Assembly: GCF_021018895.1 (NCBI RefSeq)
Contig: NC_079377.1
Location: forward strand, 11,042,501-11,106,500
Direction of reading: 5' to 3'
Length of the DNA stretch: 64,000 bases
DNA from: Seriola aureovittata
Lineage: Eukaryota > Chordata > Actinopteri > Carangiformes > Carangidae
The number at the start of each line of letters is the position of its first letter. Position 1 is the stretch's first letter. The translations under genes and the position numbers were made by a program. Shown piece after piece: positions 57,601-62,461 of this stretch. The notes beneath the pieces are model-generated. The model did no database searches and was not told the origin of the DNA. It saw only the letters and a list, made by a program, of their open reading frames with translations.

Positions 57601-60600
57601 AAGAAACATAACTATTGTATTACCAGTTTGTGCCATAAATTTAGCAGATTCAGCTTGCTCCTGCAGGGCCTTTGTGTCATGAACTGATCTTGGCCGCTGA
57701 CTTTTTACTGTATGCTCTCCGATCATTCCATATTCTATGGGACAAAATAGAGGTTGATATGAAAGCTAGGCTTAAACAAGATCTTCTGAGAACAAAAGCT
57801 TATTACATACTGTTTTTCAGGATATTCGAAGCAACTGCAGTACATGGCTAGAAACAAAGACCACACAAGTTTGTATTTAATTTGTCCGTTTCTCTAGGGC
57901 ATAGAACAATGCAACGAATTTATAAGGGTGAGTTGGAAGTATTAATTGAGCTTGAAAGCACAGCGTAGACACATAGCAAACATGCAAATAAACTCACATT
58001 GGTTTTTAAGACTCTAAACACTTCATCAGACCAGCTCCCTCCCTCCCCACCCTCCTGCACACCCAGAAAAGAAAAGAAAAGGAAATGAAAGTAAAAATGT
58101 GTAAGCCATCAGAAAGCCACAGAGGAGGGGGTCATGGACATAACATGCTATTGATCCACAGTTTCCTCAACAGTTTGTCATCTTTGTAGGATTTTTTTTA
58201 TTTTTTATTTTTTTGACCCAGTCCATATTGTGAGACTTTATTAAATTAGACAAATGTATTCTGAGCTGTATTCATTACAATGCATGCCCTCTTTGTTTCC
58301 CATAGAGGGACAAAGAGACAATGAGTTCTGATGCCACACTGAGAAAAGTGATGCTAGCAATATTGCATTGAGTTCATAATTTGCATCAGCTGTTTTAAGT
58401 CAAAGCGACACACTGTAAAAACAACCGTTATATTTTACTCACTTAAATAGCTCATGCAAATTGCTTTTGAACTGCTTTGATTAAGAAAAAAAAAAAACTA
58501 GCATTACTTTTGCCAGTGTGATCCTAATGAGGTGATTATATCATTTGCAAATAGGCAATGCAGGTGATGCATCAACAACAGATTCACACATAGCTTATGT
58601 TAGTACATTAGACAATACAATGCATCAGCCATTGATAGGGAGGATGTTTAAATCATCACTTGTACTATAGTTTGTAGCCTCAGATTCCTGTTTCCTACAG
58701 CAGACTGTGAGTGTAGAAAGACTGACCTCCCTGCACAGTGAGGCCTAGAGGAGGAAATCTGTCATCTTGTCTGACCATGTTCCACTGAAAGCTTAAATTT
58801 TATGACTAATTACATGGTAAATCACTTGACTGCAAAAAAAAAAAAAAAAAAAAAAATGGACAGCTGTTTGATCTGCGCATCAGACTGTTGGCATTAACCA
58901 AATCATATCAACAAACATGTTCCATGATTGGATTAAGCAAAAATAAATAAATAAATCAAGACAAAAAAAGTGTCAGCTACATTCAGATAACAATCCCTTC
59001 CCAGTATAACAGCATCAGGAAAACTGTGCTGGTGCTTACATAAAAAAAGGTATATTAAGAGGGTATAATGATAAGAGAGAAAGCGACCAGGTAGAAACAA
59101 ACATTGCAGCCTTTTGATGCTGATTTGTGTCTTCAGGACCATGACTGCACAAAGTAACGAGCTCCAGAAGCATGTTCAAAGGTCTTTCACTCTGATTTGA
59201 TCATGTCCACATCTATTTTGCTCAAATTAAGCAGAAAAGCACAGTGTGAACCTTGCGCCCGACAAAGAATGTGTAGGTACACTGGTGTTTTGACAAACAG
59301 TGGGCAGTTGATCTAACGTTCAGACCTGTAAGACTAACTACTGTAGATACTTCGACATGTTATCTCTTTACTGTGTTTGGTGCTCTACCCTGTGGTGTTT
59401 TGGATCATGAACCGATTCCCCCGTTTGGCAAAGTAAAAGCGCTGTCAGATTTAGTCAGCCTGAACGTCTGCTACTATATAAAAAAGCAGGGCACACTGCT
59501 GTGTAATGAATTTATACAAATGAAGCTTAACACTAAAAGCTATAAGATAGCATTAGCACTTTCATGCCACTTCTGCTGCTCATTAGGAAAATGACATGGC
59601 TTCTTTTAATGCTTCTACTTTTCAGTAACATTCGGTGTTAATAATGCAAAATATGTGCAAATCAATATACAATCCACTGTTCTGTATTCCATAACCAGGC
59701 AACTACAGAGCTTCAGAGTTTTGTGCGATTCTCAGTATCTACTGTACTGAAAGGAAATAATTCCTGCCTTGCCCCTTTCTCCTATTTACATTTAGAAGCA
59801 ACATTAATGTAAAGGTGCCTGTATCAAGGAGGACATGCTGTACAGTACATGGTGCTGGAGGCTGTTACCTTCTATATTGTCCTTTTTAAGCACCAATCAA
59901 CACGACTGTCTTCACAAATTGTCGCTCATAACTCTATCATATACCTTTTTTGGAAATGAAAACGCCTCTGCAAAACATTGATCAGCTCAGCCTATTAAAC
60001 AGTGATATTAGCCACACCGTCAGTCACACATAATCTAATCTAGCTCTGAGCAGCTCGTGATGAACAACACAACAAAAGCACAGCAACATGAGAGAGATTA
60101 TAAAATTGTCATTAAGTGTGATGTCAGTGAGTTACTTCGGTGACAAAGTCATTACAGAGGGACGCGCAGAATGAATCAAACATCACAGGTTCTTAAATAG
60201 AAGTTTTCCATCATCACAGACTCATCGTTTCATGATGGATGTTTGAGTAATTATATCTAAATCAGTCTGGACAGGAAGCTATTAAAACAGCTCAACCTGT
60301 TGGTACACAAACGAGAACTGGTTAATTTAGCGCATAAGAAGTCTCAGTTTTAAGTGTGTGAGACTTGAGTCGCTTTTGATGCCACTAAGCCAAGATGTTA
60401 ATCCTAACATTGTGTTTCAGAGGGCCCAAGGTAGAATGGAAAAGAGCAGGATGTCGAAACATGACACCAGAAAAGTACTGAAAAATAAGCACGAGGGTTT
60501 TAATCGAACTGCTAGAATTGTATTCAAGTCCATGGCGGTGTAACGGTAGCCATGAGAGACAAACCAGAATTTGAATAACTGGAGGGACAGGCTGTTGTCA

Positions 60601-62461
60601 TTTGTCAAAACAGCCCAAAACAATGTGTCTTCATTGTTTTACAAGGCAGAAAGCTTAGATGATAAGTTTAGCATTACTTTAGTTTGAGACAGCATTATTT
60701 TGAAGTTTTGGACATGATCTTTTAAACTGTGTGTTTCCAAGGAAATTAAGTTTAAGATTGATGAGGTGTCTGCCTTTCACTCAGGAATAAAGAAAATACT
60801 TATTATTGATATCCATCAACCATCATGCCCCAACAACAACAGAGAGACAATGCCATTCAGAGAAATCCATCACTGGTTCCATCAGATTCCATCACTGCTT
60901 TCTTTCCTTTAGTGCAATGAGCGATTCATTCGCTTTGTTTTGCATGCACATAACCTTGAGGCGCCACCAATAAAGCATGCGTTTTTTGGACAAGGAATTA
61001 AACATCAGGTTTCTACAGGAATGGCAGTGACCGTGAAATTTAGCAGGACTGACAAAATAGAGGAATAGCAGCAATGGTTTCCAGAAATACCTAGAATATT
61101 GTGAGATTAAGTTTTTGTATATGTACATTTGTGTAAAATAAGGTGCTGAATTGCGTGGATGACCTTGGCAGACAGATCAGCAATAACCACGTTTCCTTCT
61201 ATTAAAGGCAAAAACCTGTTAGGCTAAAGGCATTTAGCTTTTTGTGGCAATCATTTAAAAATGAAAAAAAAAAAAAAAAAAGAAATCAGAAAGGAGTGGA
61301 TTCTGAAGAATTGTTTTATATACTGTATAGTTCTTACAAGTAGACCTCAATTATATTATGGATTATAGTAATTGCATGGAATTAGTAATAACTGAGGGAA
61401 CATTTGGAATTAAAAATTTACAAAGAGCTGTCATATAGGCCAGTGTATCTATCAGATGAGTGCAGATACTGTAATGGAAACGCAGTCGATCTGCAGTCTA
61501 TTGTTTTTACTGAACAAAGTGAGGCTAAGGGCATCATTAACATCATAACCTATCATCATGTTGGAATAAAACTGTTGTCTTTTTATATATAGGATCACTG
61601 CACATGGAGACATGTGATCACCTCATATTCTAACTATGTATTGTTAGATTGTAATATCTACATTATTTCCTCTGTGTGATGTGTTTCCCTTTAGATAAAA
61701 TAGCAAGGTACATTAAGCAATAATAAGTGTTTTGTCTCATCAAAAAATGGCTTCTATCTCCCAGAAGTATAAATGTCAGCAGATTCACTCACCACAGATA
61801 CATGACCATACATACATTAACCAAAATTCAGTTGCAGATACAGTAACACGTCTCTGTGTAATTGTTAACATTAGCAGCTTGAACATCCAGGCAAGTTAAA
61901 CCTGAGGTGGCCAACGTCTACAATATATACAACAAATATGAATTCTTACTGACTGACTGACAAAATAATAGACCTAATATTTTGGGAACCTATTATATAT
62001 TTTACACGCACACACACGCTTTTACTTAAGAGGGCAGAATCAGCACTCCATTCAGTTACACTATGCAACATCAAACCTGCAATTACTTCCAGTAAGTGCA
62101 AAAAATAAATAAATAAAAATTAATCTTTTAAAAGGTGCAAGCAAGGTCCTCTTTTTGCCACCACGCTGTGCCATCAGTTTATAATGGCAGCCATTTTGCC
62201 TGCTTCTCAGGGATTATCAACAAATCTGGTGGGTAATAAAGAGGTGGAAATTAGATTATGCTATTTTGAGTGTGAATAATGATTGGCTTGCTAGTCTTGT
62301 GAGTCAGGCTCCTTTGCAAGTTGATCTTACCGTGAGATATGTCTGGCCGCTCTAAAAAGGAAAAGTACTCTTCTGTTTCAATCAGCTTTGGAGGCCGATC
62401 TCCAGGGGTGCATCTGTTAGCCAAGCCAGAACTGCATGCAGACACGGCAGCTGTGGAGCAG
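1937..62461 (-). CDS. adgrb3: ADGRB3 (BAI3) adhesion GPCR, 19 internal exons, partial gene
   Basis: Brain-specific angiogenesis inhibitor 3 is a synaptic adhesion GPCR; its thrombospondin repeats bind C1q-like proteins and it acts in synapse and dendrite formation and myoblast fusion (established knowledge). Nineteen minus-strand exons, listed separately, join at GT-AG borders into one frame of 2336 nt (778 codons plus one base at each end). Domain order is linker, four TSP1 repeats, HormR, GAIN with GPS, TM1-TM3. The peptide closely follows human ADGRB3 as I recall it across the whole stretch, for example [38 protein letters not shown] and [14 protein letters not shown], which separates it from BAI1 and BAI2. 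Four rather than five TSP1 repeats also fits BAI3. The human protein is about 1520 residues, so roughly half is here. The signal peptide/CUB exons (beyond 64000) and TM4 to C-terminus (before 1) are missing because of window edges. Confidence 0.96.
2100..2119 (+). repeat. A-run forming a splice polypyrimidine tract
   Basis: A run of 20 A on the plus strand reads as T20 on the minus strand, about 10 nt before the acceptor of the TM3 exon. It probably serves as its polypyrimidine tract and is likely length-variable. Confidence 0.8.
6026..6425 (+). mobile_element. Decayed Tc1-like transposase, C-terminal part
   Basis: With frameshifts, the plus strand reads SDESSF, then [15 protein letters not shown], a garbled GGGSVM-like region, HFAGLVW, and finally [18 protein letters not shown] followed by a stop. 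The order W-S-D-E-S-S-F, P-T-V, G-G-P-T-P-Y is that of Tc1/mariner transposases of fish. Several stops and frameshifts show it is inactive. The N-terminal DNA-binding part was not found. Inverted terminal repeats were not identified, so the element limits are approximate. Confidence 0.72.
6796..6821. repeat. Perfect 11-bp hairpin
   Basis: Arms TCAGACGTATT and AATACGTCTGA are exact reverse complements around a 4-nt GTAG loop. No T-run follows, and it is not part of a recognised RNA. Confidence 0.9.
9675..9777 (-). CDS. adgrb3: ADGRB3 exon: ICL1 and TM2
   Basis: 103 nt, phase 2 in and phase 0 out, acceptor CTTTAG and donor GTG|GTAAGT. Encodes [20 protein letters not shown], then [21 protein letters not shown] is intracellular loop 1, followed by TM2. 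It is separated from the TM1 exon by a 161-nt intron, the shortest in the window. Confidence 0.97.
9939..10042 (-). CDS. adgrb3: ADGRB3 exon: TM1
   Basis: 104 nt, phase 0 in and phase 2 out, acceptor CTCCACAG and donor AG|GTAAGG. Encodes [18 protein letters not shown], then [16 protein letters not shown] and a split Arg codon. The hydrophobic stretch from V-T-L-I-V to V-I-Y-A-V-L-W is TM1. The exon opens with ACCATGG, an in-frame methionine in an ideal Kozak context, conserved as I-M-E in human. Confidence 0.97.
10893..10908. repeat. CG-alternating 16-bp palindrome
   Basis: CGCGCGTGCACGCGCG is a perfect palindrome and strictly alternates purine and pyrimidine. The alternation continues into the CACACA that follows. 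Confidence 0.92.
11029..11071. repeat. Interrupted (CA)n microsatellite
   Basis: CA units broken by two CAGA units. It lies about 70 bp past the donor of the GPS exon. Confidence 0.92.
11142..11268 (-). CDS. adgrb3: ADGRB3 exon: GPS motif and tethered agonist
   Basis: 127 nt, phase 2 in and phase 0 out, acceptor CTTGCAG and donor ATA|GTAAGT. Encodes [32 protein letters not shown] and [13 protein letters not shown]-x-G-C and H-T-x-C-x-C are GPS landmarks. The residues at the usual His-Leu/Thr autoproteolysis site are Arg-Val/Ser (11186-11178), so cleavage is doubtful. The S-T-F-A-I-L sequence is the tethered agonist. It is separated from the previous exon by a 10.8 kb intron, the longest complete intron here. 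Confidence 0.97.
11178..11186 (-). other. adgrb3: Atypical GPS cleavage triad (Arg-Val-Ser)
   Basis: Codons CGT GTA TCT encode R-V-S where cleavable GPS motifs carry H-L-T or H-L-S. The catalytic histidine position is Arg. As I recall, human ADGRB3 has R-L-S here, so the lost histidine looks old and the Leu-to-Val change is local. Confidence 0.85.
11654..12112 (-). promoter_or_regulatory. Candidate internal promoter and 5' exon of ADGRB3
   Basis: Just upstream (in gene direction) of the GPS exon, this stretch is richer in CpG and ends in ACATACAG|GTAAAT, a plausible minus-strand donor at 11654. A leader spliced from here could join the GPS exon at 11268. The first in-frame ATG after that is the ACCATGG at the start of the TM1 exon. 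The idea rests on sequence features only. Confidence 0.25.
16095..16140. repeat. 10-bp inverted repeat with TGACCT/AGGTCA arms
   Basis: CCCCTGACCT at 16095-16104 and AGGTCAGGGG at 16131-16140 are exact reverse complements with a 26-nt spacer. The cores match nuclear-receptor half-sites in everted orientation. Confidence 0.85.
17691..17731. repeat. (AAT)n microsatellite
   Basis: About 13 uninterrupted AAT/TAA units. Confidence 0.95.
18229..18250 (+). repeat. Poly-A run
   Basis: 22 consecutive A on the plus strand, about 390 bp before the MITE-like repeat; no retroposed body recognised on its 5' side. Confidence 0.9.
18637..18960. mobile_element. Degenerate teleost MITE-like repeat
   Basis: Starts cagtggtggaaggtttactc, then agatcctttgcttatgtaaa and agtactaa, with gcttgagtagatttactcag and atggaaagtaactgagta near the far end. 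These words belong to a very common short repeat of spiny-rayed fish, rich in AAGTAC/GTACTT blocks. The ends are eroded and no target-site duplication was made out. Confidence 0.6.
19411..19450. repeat. (ATGT)10 microsatellite
   Basis: Ten uninterrupted ATGT units. Confidence 0.95.
22086..22129 (-). CDS. adgrb3: ADGRB3 microexon: first GPS strand
   Basis: Only 44 nt (phase 0 in, 2 out), acceptor GCCTTCCAG and donor AAT|GTAAGT. Encodes [14 protein letters not shown], matching human G-T-L-N-P-Y-C-V-L-W-D-D-S-K. C-x-L-W-D is the hallmark of the first GPS strand; this Cys pairs within the GPS motif. Together with the next exon it forms the GPS. Confidence 0.95.
22130..22719 (-). other. ADGRB3 intron flanking the GPS microexon
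   Basis: 590 nt. Contains a CA repeat (22310-22339) and, at about 22420-22550, a block dense in TAAT/ATTA and CATTGT words that may be a conserved noncoding element. Confidence 0.85.
22310..22339. repeat. (CA)n microsatellite
   Basis: About 15 CA units in the intron next to the GPS microexon. Confidence 0.95.
22720..22822 (-). CDS. adgrb3: ADGRB3 exon: GAIN subdomain B
   Basis: 103 nt, phase 2 in and phase 0 out, acceptor CGACTCAG and donor AAC|GTAAGC. Encodes [19 protein letters not shown], then [15 protein letters not shown]. Human has N-Y-T-V-I-N-S-K-I-I-V-V-T-I-R-P-E-P-K here. Its final Asn joins G-T of the next exon to make a sequon spanning the junction. Confidence 0.96.
22823..24569 (-). 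other. ADGRB3 intron in GAIN subdomain B
   Basis: 1.7 kb. Open frames on both strands near 23917-24133 overlap each other and match nothing I know. No repeats of note. Confidence 0.82.
24570..24645 (-). CDS. adgrb3: ADGRB3 exon: GAIN subdomain B strand
   Basis: 76 nt, phase 1 in and phase 2 out, acceptor CTCCTTTAG and donor AAA|GTAAGC. Encodes [19 protein letters not shown] followed by [19 protein letters not shown] corresponds to human S-S-V-F-V-L-G-A-V-L-Y-K. The split AA|G lysine codon joins cleanly to the next exon. Confidence 0.95.
24646..25668 (-). other. ADGRB3 intron in GAIN subdomain B
   Basis: 1.0 kb of AT-rich intron. I see no repeat, RNA or second gene. Confidence 0.82.
25669..25815 (-). 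CDS. adgrb3: ADGRB3 exon: GAIN subdomain B start
   Basis: 147 nt, phase 1-1, acceptor TTCTGCAG and donor G|GTATGT. Encodes [20 protein letters not shown], then [20 protein letters not shown] and KGLFVSQSA. The middle section is essentially unchanged from human; the last nine residues diverge, which is typical of a surface loop. Confidence 0.97.
26211..26555. mobile_element. Teleost MITE-like repeat
   Basis: Contains tttgggaaatatgctta near one end, aacagctagcctggc, ttgtttaat, the word ttatgctaagctaagct, ggctgctggct, and gtattttccaaattatt near the other end. This word series belongs to a non-coding repeat common in percomorph fish genomes, by recall. The two ends are roughly reverse-complementary (gggaaatatgc and the gtattttcc end), as in a foldback or MITE element. 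The left arm is shortened by an internal deletion relative to the form I remember. Confidence 0.68.
28024..28050. repeat. (GT)n microsatellite
   Basis: About 13 GT units followed by imperfect TTTATGTG copies. Confidence 0.95.
29931..30275 (+). repeat. Possible LTR-like or other retroelement fragment
   Basis: A locally less AT-rich segment with a T/G-rich stretch, an AATAAA signal near 30166 followed by a TG/T-rich tail, and a final ggccacccaagggtggagta. The layout resembles a decayed LTR or retroelement 3' end. No matching second copy lies in the window and no coding part is visible, so the class is uncertain. Confidence 0.25.
32536..32644 (-). CDS. adgrb3: ADGRB3 exon: GAIN subdomain A end
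   Basis: 109 nt, 36 codons plus one base (phase 0 in, 1 out), acceptor TTGTCCAG and donor G|GTAAGA. Encodes [20 protein letters not shown], then [16 protein letters not shown]. The leftover G plus TG of the next exon gives V, continuing V-A-S-I-Q as in human. Confidence 0.97.
32645..35671 (-). other. ADGRB3 intron in GAIN subdomain A
   Basis: 3.0 kb. Has a short LINE-tail-like stretch near 32976-33040 and a poly-C run at about 34733-34744. It also contains the longest open frame of the window (189 codons, 33842-34411, minus strand), which I do not regard as a gene. Confidence 0.82.
32976..33040 (+). repeat. Short LINE/SINE tail-like fragment
   Basis: The words aaatactttattgtccca and gagggtaaattcgcctt resemble the conserved 3' tail of fish LINEs and SINEs (an actttattg-tcccc-gagggaaattc type sequence, by recall). 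No body of the element is recognisable alongside. Confidence 0.4.
35672..35740 (-). CDS. adgrb3: ADGRB3 exon: GAIN subdomain A helix
   Basis: 69 nt, 23 codons, phase 0-0, acceptor CTCCACAG and donor AAG|GTAGGC. Encodes [18 protein letters not shown] plus EDAQK, an amphipathic helix. It differs from the recalled human exon at only three positions, all conservative. Its small size and symmetric phase mean it could be skipped without a frameshift. Confidence 0.96.
35741..37779 (-). other. ADGRB3 intron in GAIN subdomain A
   Basis: 2.0 kb. Contains a poly-A run (36084-36103) and the convergent CA/GT microsatellite at 37257-37370. Confidence 0.85.
37257..37370. repeat. Convergent (CA)16 and (GT)30 microsatellite pair
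   Basis: (CA)16 at 37257-37288 and (GT)30 at 37311-37370 are reverse complements separated by 22 nt, so either strand can fold into a long hairpin. Confidence 0.95.
37780..37974 (-). CDS. adgrb3: ADGRB3 exon: GAIN subdomain A
   Basis: 195 nt, exactly 65 codons, phase 0-0, acceptor TTTTTGGAG and donor CAA|GTAAGT. Encodes [20 protein letters not shown], then [19 protein letters not shown] and a [13 protein letters not shown] segment. The helical start of the GAIN domain is nearly identical to human BAI3. The acceptor GGAG|GTTCAG restores V-Q-G-H for human I-K-E-H. N-V-T is a sequon. Confidence 0.97.
37975..39128 (-). other. ADGRB3 intron between HormR and GAIN exons
   Basis: 1.15 kb, AT-rich, with a short poly-A run near 38067-38082. 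Nothing else seen. Confidence 0.82.
39129..39235 (-). CDS. adgrb3: ADGRB3 exon: HormR domain, second half
   Basis: 107 nt, phase 1 in and phase 0 out. Acceptor CCTCCACAG; donor CAATCA|GTAGGT. Encodes [19 protein letters not shown], then [17 protein letters not shown]. The pattern R-R-C, F-W-E-Q-P and A-R-C is the conserved end of the HormR fold. The donor was chosen because it keeps frame with the next exon; a donor 4 bases later would shift it. A very long pyrimidine tract (minus strand) precedes the acceptor. Confidence 0.96.
39240..39475 (+). repeat. Long purine tract with G-quadruplex motif
   Basis: About 235 bp is nearly all G and A on the plus strand; 39325-39366 contains several runs of four to six G (ggtgggg, atggggg, gaggggtgggggg). 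On the minus strand this is a very long pyrimidine tract ending at the HormR exon acceptor. Confidence 0.9.
39602..39634. repeat. (GA)n microsatellite
   Basis: About 16 GA units, 130 bp beyond the purine tract. Confidence 0.95.
40027..40052. repeat. (TC)13 microsatellite
   Basis: Thirteen TC units, reverse complement of the GA array about 390 bp earlier. Confidence 0.95.
43911..43964. repeat. Compound poly-C / (CA)n tract
   Basis: A run of 13 C, about ten CA units, then C-rich CCCCCA blocks. The opposite strand is G-rich. Confidence 0.95.
44589..44690 (-). CDS. adgrb3: ADGRB3 exon: HormR domain, first half
   Basis: 102 nt, phase 1-1, acceptor CTCCTCAG and donor G|GTAAAG. Encodes [16 protein letters not shown], then [18 protein letters not shown]. 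The Cys-rich pattern with W and R-T-P-x-G matches the hormone-receptor-like domain found before GAIN in BAI receptors. P-P-N-A-T contains an N-glycosylation sequon. Confidence 0.97.
44691..45275 (-). other. ADGRB3 intron between TSP1 repeat 4 and HormR
   Basis: 585 nt. A short AT alternation near 45085-45096; otherwise plain intron. Confidence 0.85.
45276..45440 (-). CDS. adgrb3: ADGRB3 exon: thrombospondin type 1 repeat 4
   Basis: 165 nt, phase 1-1, acceptor CTGTTTTAG and donor G|GTGAGC. Encodes [34 protein letters not shown] and [14 protein letters not shown]-x-x-W and C-S-K-S-C-D-G-G (O-fucose consensus) are present. It is visibly more CpG-rich than its neighbours, with many TCG and CGA codons. 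This is the last of four repeats. Confidence 0.98.
45441..47337 (-). other. ADGRB3 intron between TSP1 repeats 3 and 4
   Basis: 1.9 kb. T- and A-rich runs near 46291-46317 and 46684-46713. No other gene seen. Confidence 0.85.
47338..47502 (-). CDS. adgrb3: ADGRB3 exon: thrombospondin type 1 repeat 3
   Basis: 165 nt, phase 1-1, acceptor TGCCCCAG and donor G|GTAAAA. Encodes [29 protein letters not shown] and a [13 protein letters not shown] segment ending NPDCT. The Trp, Cys and O-fucose consensus residues are all present; N-G-T inside the repeat is an N-glycosylation sequon, as in human. An intron of only 776 nt separates it from repeat 2. Confidence 0.98.
47503..48278 (-). other. ADGRB3 intron between TSP1 repeats 2 and 3
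   Basis: 776 nt with an A-run at 47639-47652. Nothing further recognised. Confidence 0.85.
48279..48443 (-). CDS. adgrb3: ADGRB3 exon: thrombospondin type 1 repeat 2
   Basis: 165 nt, phase 1-1, acceptor GCCCGCAG and donor G|GTATTA. Encodes [19 protein letters not shown], followed by [20 protein letters not shown] and a C-terminal CNIALCP. The six TSP1 cysteines, W-E-E-W-S-P-W and C-S-F-T-C-G-R-G are intact. The T-R-T-R strand that stacks with the tryptophans is present. Confidence 0.98.
50374..50762 (+). pseudogene. 18S rRNA pseudogene fragment
   Basis: The plus strand follows vertebrate 18S rRNA collinearly from TTAAAGTTGCTGCAGT, through TAGTTGGATCT, CCACCGTCTGTCCCAGCCCC, GATGCTCTTAGCT, GTGTCCCG, TTTACTTTGAAA, GTTCAAAGCAGGC, TGGAATAGGA, TTTTCTCTGAACT, GGCCATGATT and GAGGTGAAATTCTTGGA to CATTTGCCAAGAATGTT. 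This is roughly the central 390 nt of the molecule (about nucleotides 640-1040 by recall). Many differences are C-to-T or G-to-A at former CpG sites, for example GGACCGGCGCAAGACGG read here as ggatcagcacaagatgg. It is truncated at both ends and lies antisense to ADGRB3 inside an intron. It is a dead insertion, not a working rRNA gene. Confidence 0.93.
52160..52312 (+). promoter_or_regulatory. CpG-rich block, candidate promoter/5' exon
   Basis: CpG sites are clustered here (cgtcgggaactcggacacgg and following) in an otherwise CpG-poor intron. The block ends in AAAG|GTATGT, a good plus-strand splice donor. It could be a promoter with a non-coding first exon of a nested plus-strand transcript, or an internal ADGRB3 promoter. 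There is no transcript evidence. Confidence 0.35.
53073..53416 (+). CDS. Candidate small nested gene, three short exons, unknown product
   Basis: Three plus-strand segments have matching splice signals. Segment one (53013-53150) follows TTTTGGCAG and ends AAG|GTAAGG. It carries an ATG at 53073 with A at -3 and an in-frame upstream stop, encoding 26 residues that begin [13 protein letters not shown] and end SDGDYK. Segment two (53276-53318) follows CTGCCTTTCAG, ends CAG|GTGGGA and continues in frame as [14 protein letters not shown]. Segment three starts at 53391 after TTTATTCAG; in the resulting frame it adds DDLEKQTL and a TGA at 53414-53416. If segment two is skipped, segment three reads [16 protein letters not shown] to a TAA. 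I recognise no family. The open stretches are short, so chance is a serious alternative. Confidence 0.22.
54876..55037 (-). CDS. adgrb3: ADGRB3 exon: thrombospondin type 1 repeat 1
   Basis: 162 nt, phase 1-1, acceptor CCCACACAG and donor G|GTAGTG. One complete TSP1 repeat: [16 protein letters not shown], then [15 protein letters not shown] and [13 protein letters not shown], with six cysteines. W-S-Q-W is a C-mannosylation motif and C-S-V-T-C-G-Q-G fits the POFUT2 O-fucosylation consensus C-x-x-S/T-C-x-x-G. N-N-T is an N-glycosylation sequon. Almost identical to human BAI3 repeat 1. Confidence 0.98.
55038..57623 (-). other. ADGRB3 intron before TSP1 repeat 1
   Basis: 2.6 kb. The acceptor-proximal part (55081-55186) is unusually G-rich on the plus strand; a T-run lies at 55380-55395 and (AAT)n-like sequence near 56908-56930. 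No exon recognised. Confidence 0.85.
55081..55186 (+). repeat. G-rich tract beside the TSP1 repeat 1 acceptor
   Basis: Many runs of three to five G on the plus strand (gggcggggtggggc, gggcggggtgg, tgggggaggg, ttggggtgaggtgggg) in about 105 bp. It begins 44 bp before the exon acceptor in gene direction. Confidence 0.88.
57624..57734 (-). CDS. adgrb3: ADGRB3 exon: basic linker before TSP1 repeat 1
   Basis: 111 nt, phase 1 in and phase 1 out, acceptor CCATAG and donor G|GTAATA. It encodes [18 protein letters not shown], then [19 protein letters not shown]. The motif KSQRPRSVH and the ending KFMAQTG are as in human BAI3, so this is diagnostic for the paralogue. The QRPR segment is a basic patch in the extracellular linker. 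The final G completes GGT with the next exon, beginning G-E-S-G. Confidence 0.95.
57735..62330 (-). other. ADGRB3 intron between the two linker exons
   Basis: 4.6 kb, AT-rich with A-runs at 58834-58856 and 61264-61281. No coding exon, RNA or recognisable transposon seen. Confidence 0.82.
58834..58856 (+). repeat. Poly-A run
   Basis: 23 consecutive A on the plus strand; no retroposed body was recognised. Confidence 0.9.
62331..62461 (-). CDS. adgrb3: ADGRB3 exon: linker after the CUB region
   Basis: The acceptor is TTTTTTAG before 62461 and the donor is G|GTAAGA after 62331. The exon is 131 nt: one base finishing a codon, 43 codons and one base (phase 2 in, phase 1 out). The peptide starts [17 protein letters not shown] and ends ERPDISH; the leftover G joins the next exon to give E-Y-G-M-I-G-E-H, matching human E-F-G-M-M-G-D-H. 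Three cysteines and an RPPK motif resemble the human stretch between CUB and TSP1. The segment [18 protein letters not shown] after RPPK has no counterpart in the human protein as I remember it. It is the least conserved exon here; the assignment rests on phase, splice sites and flanking motifs. Confidence 0.8.
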
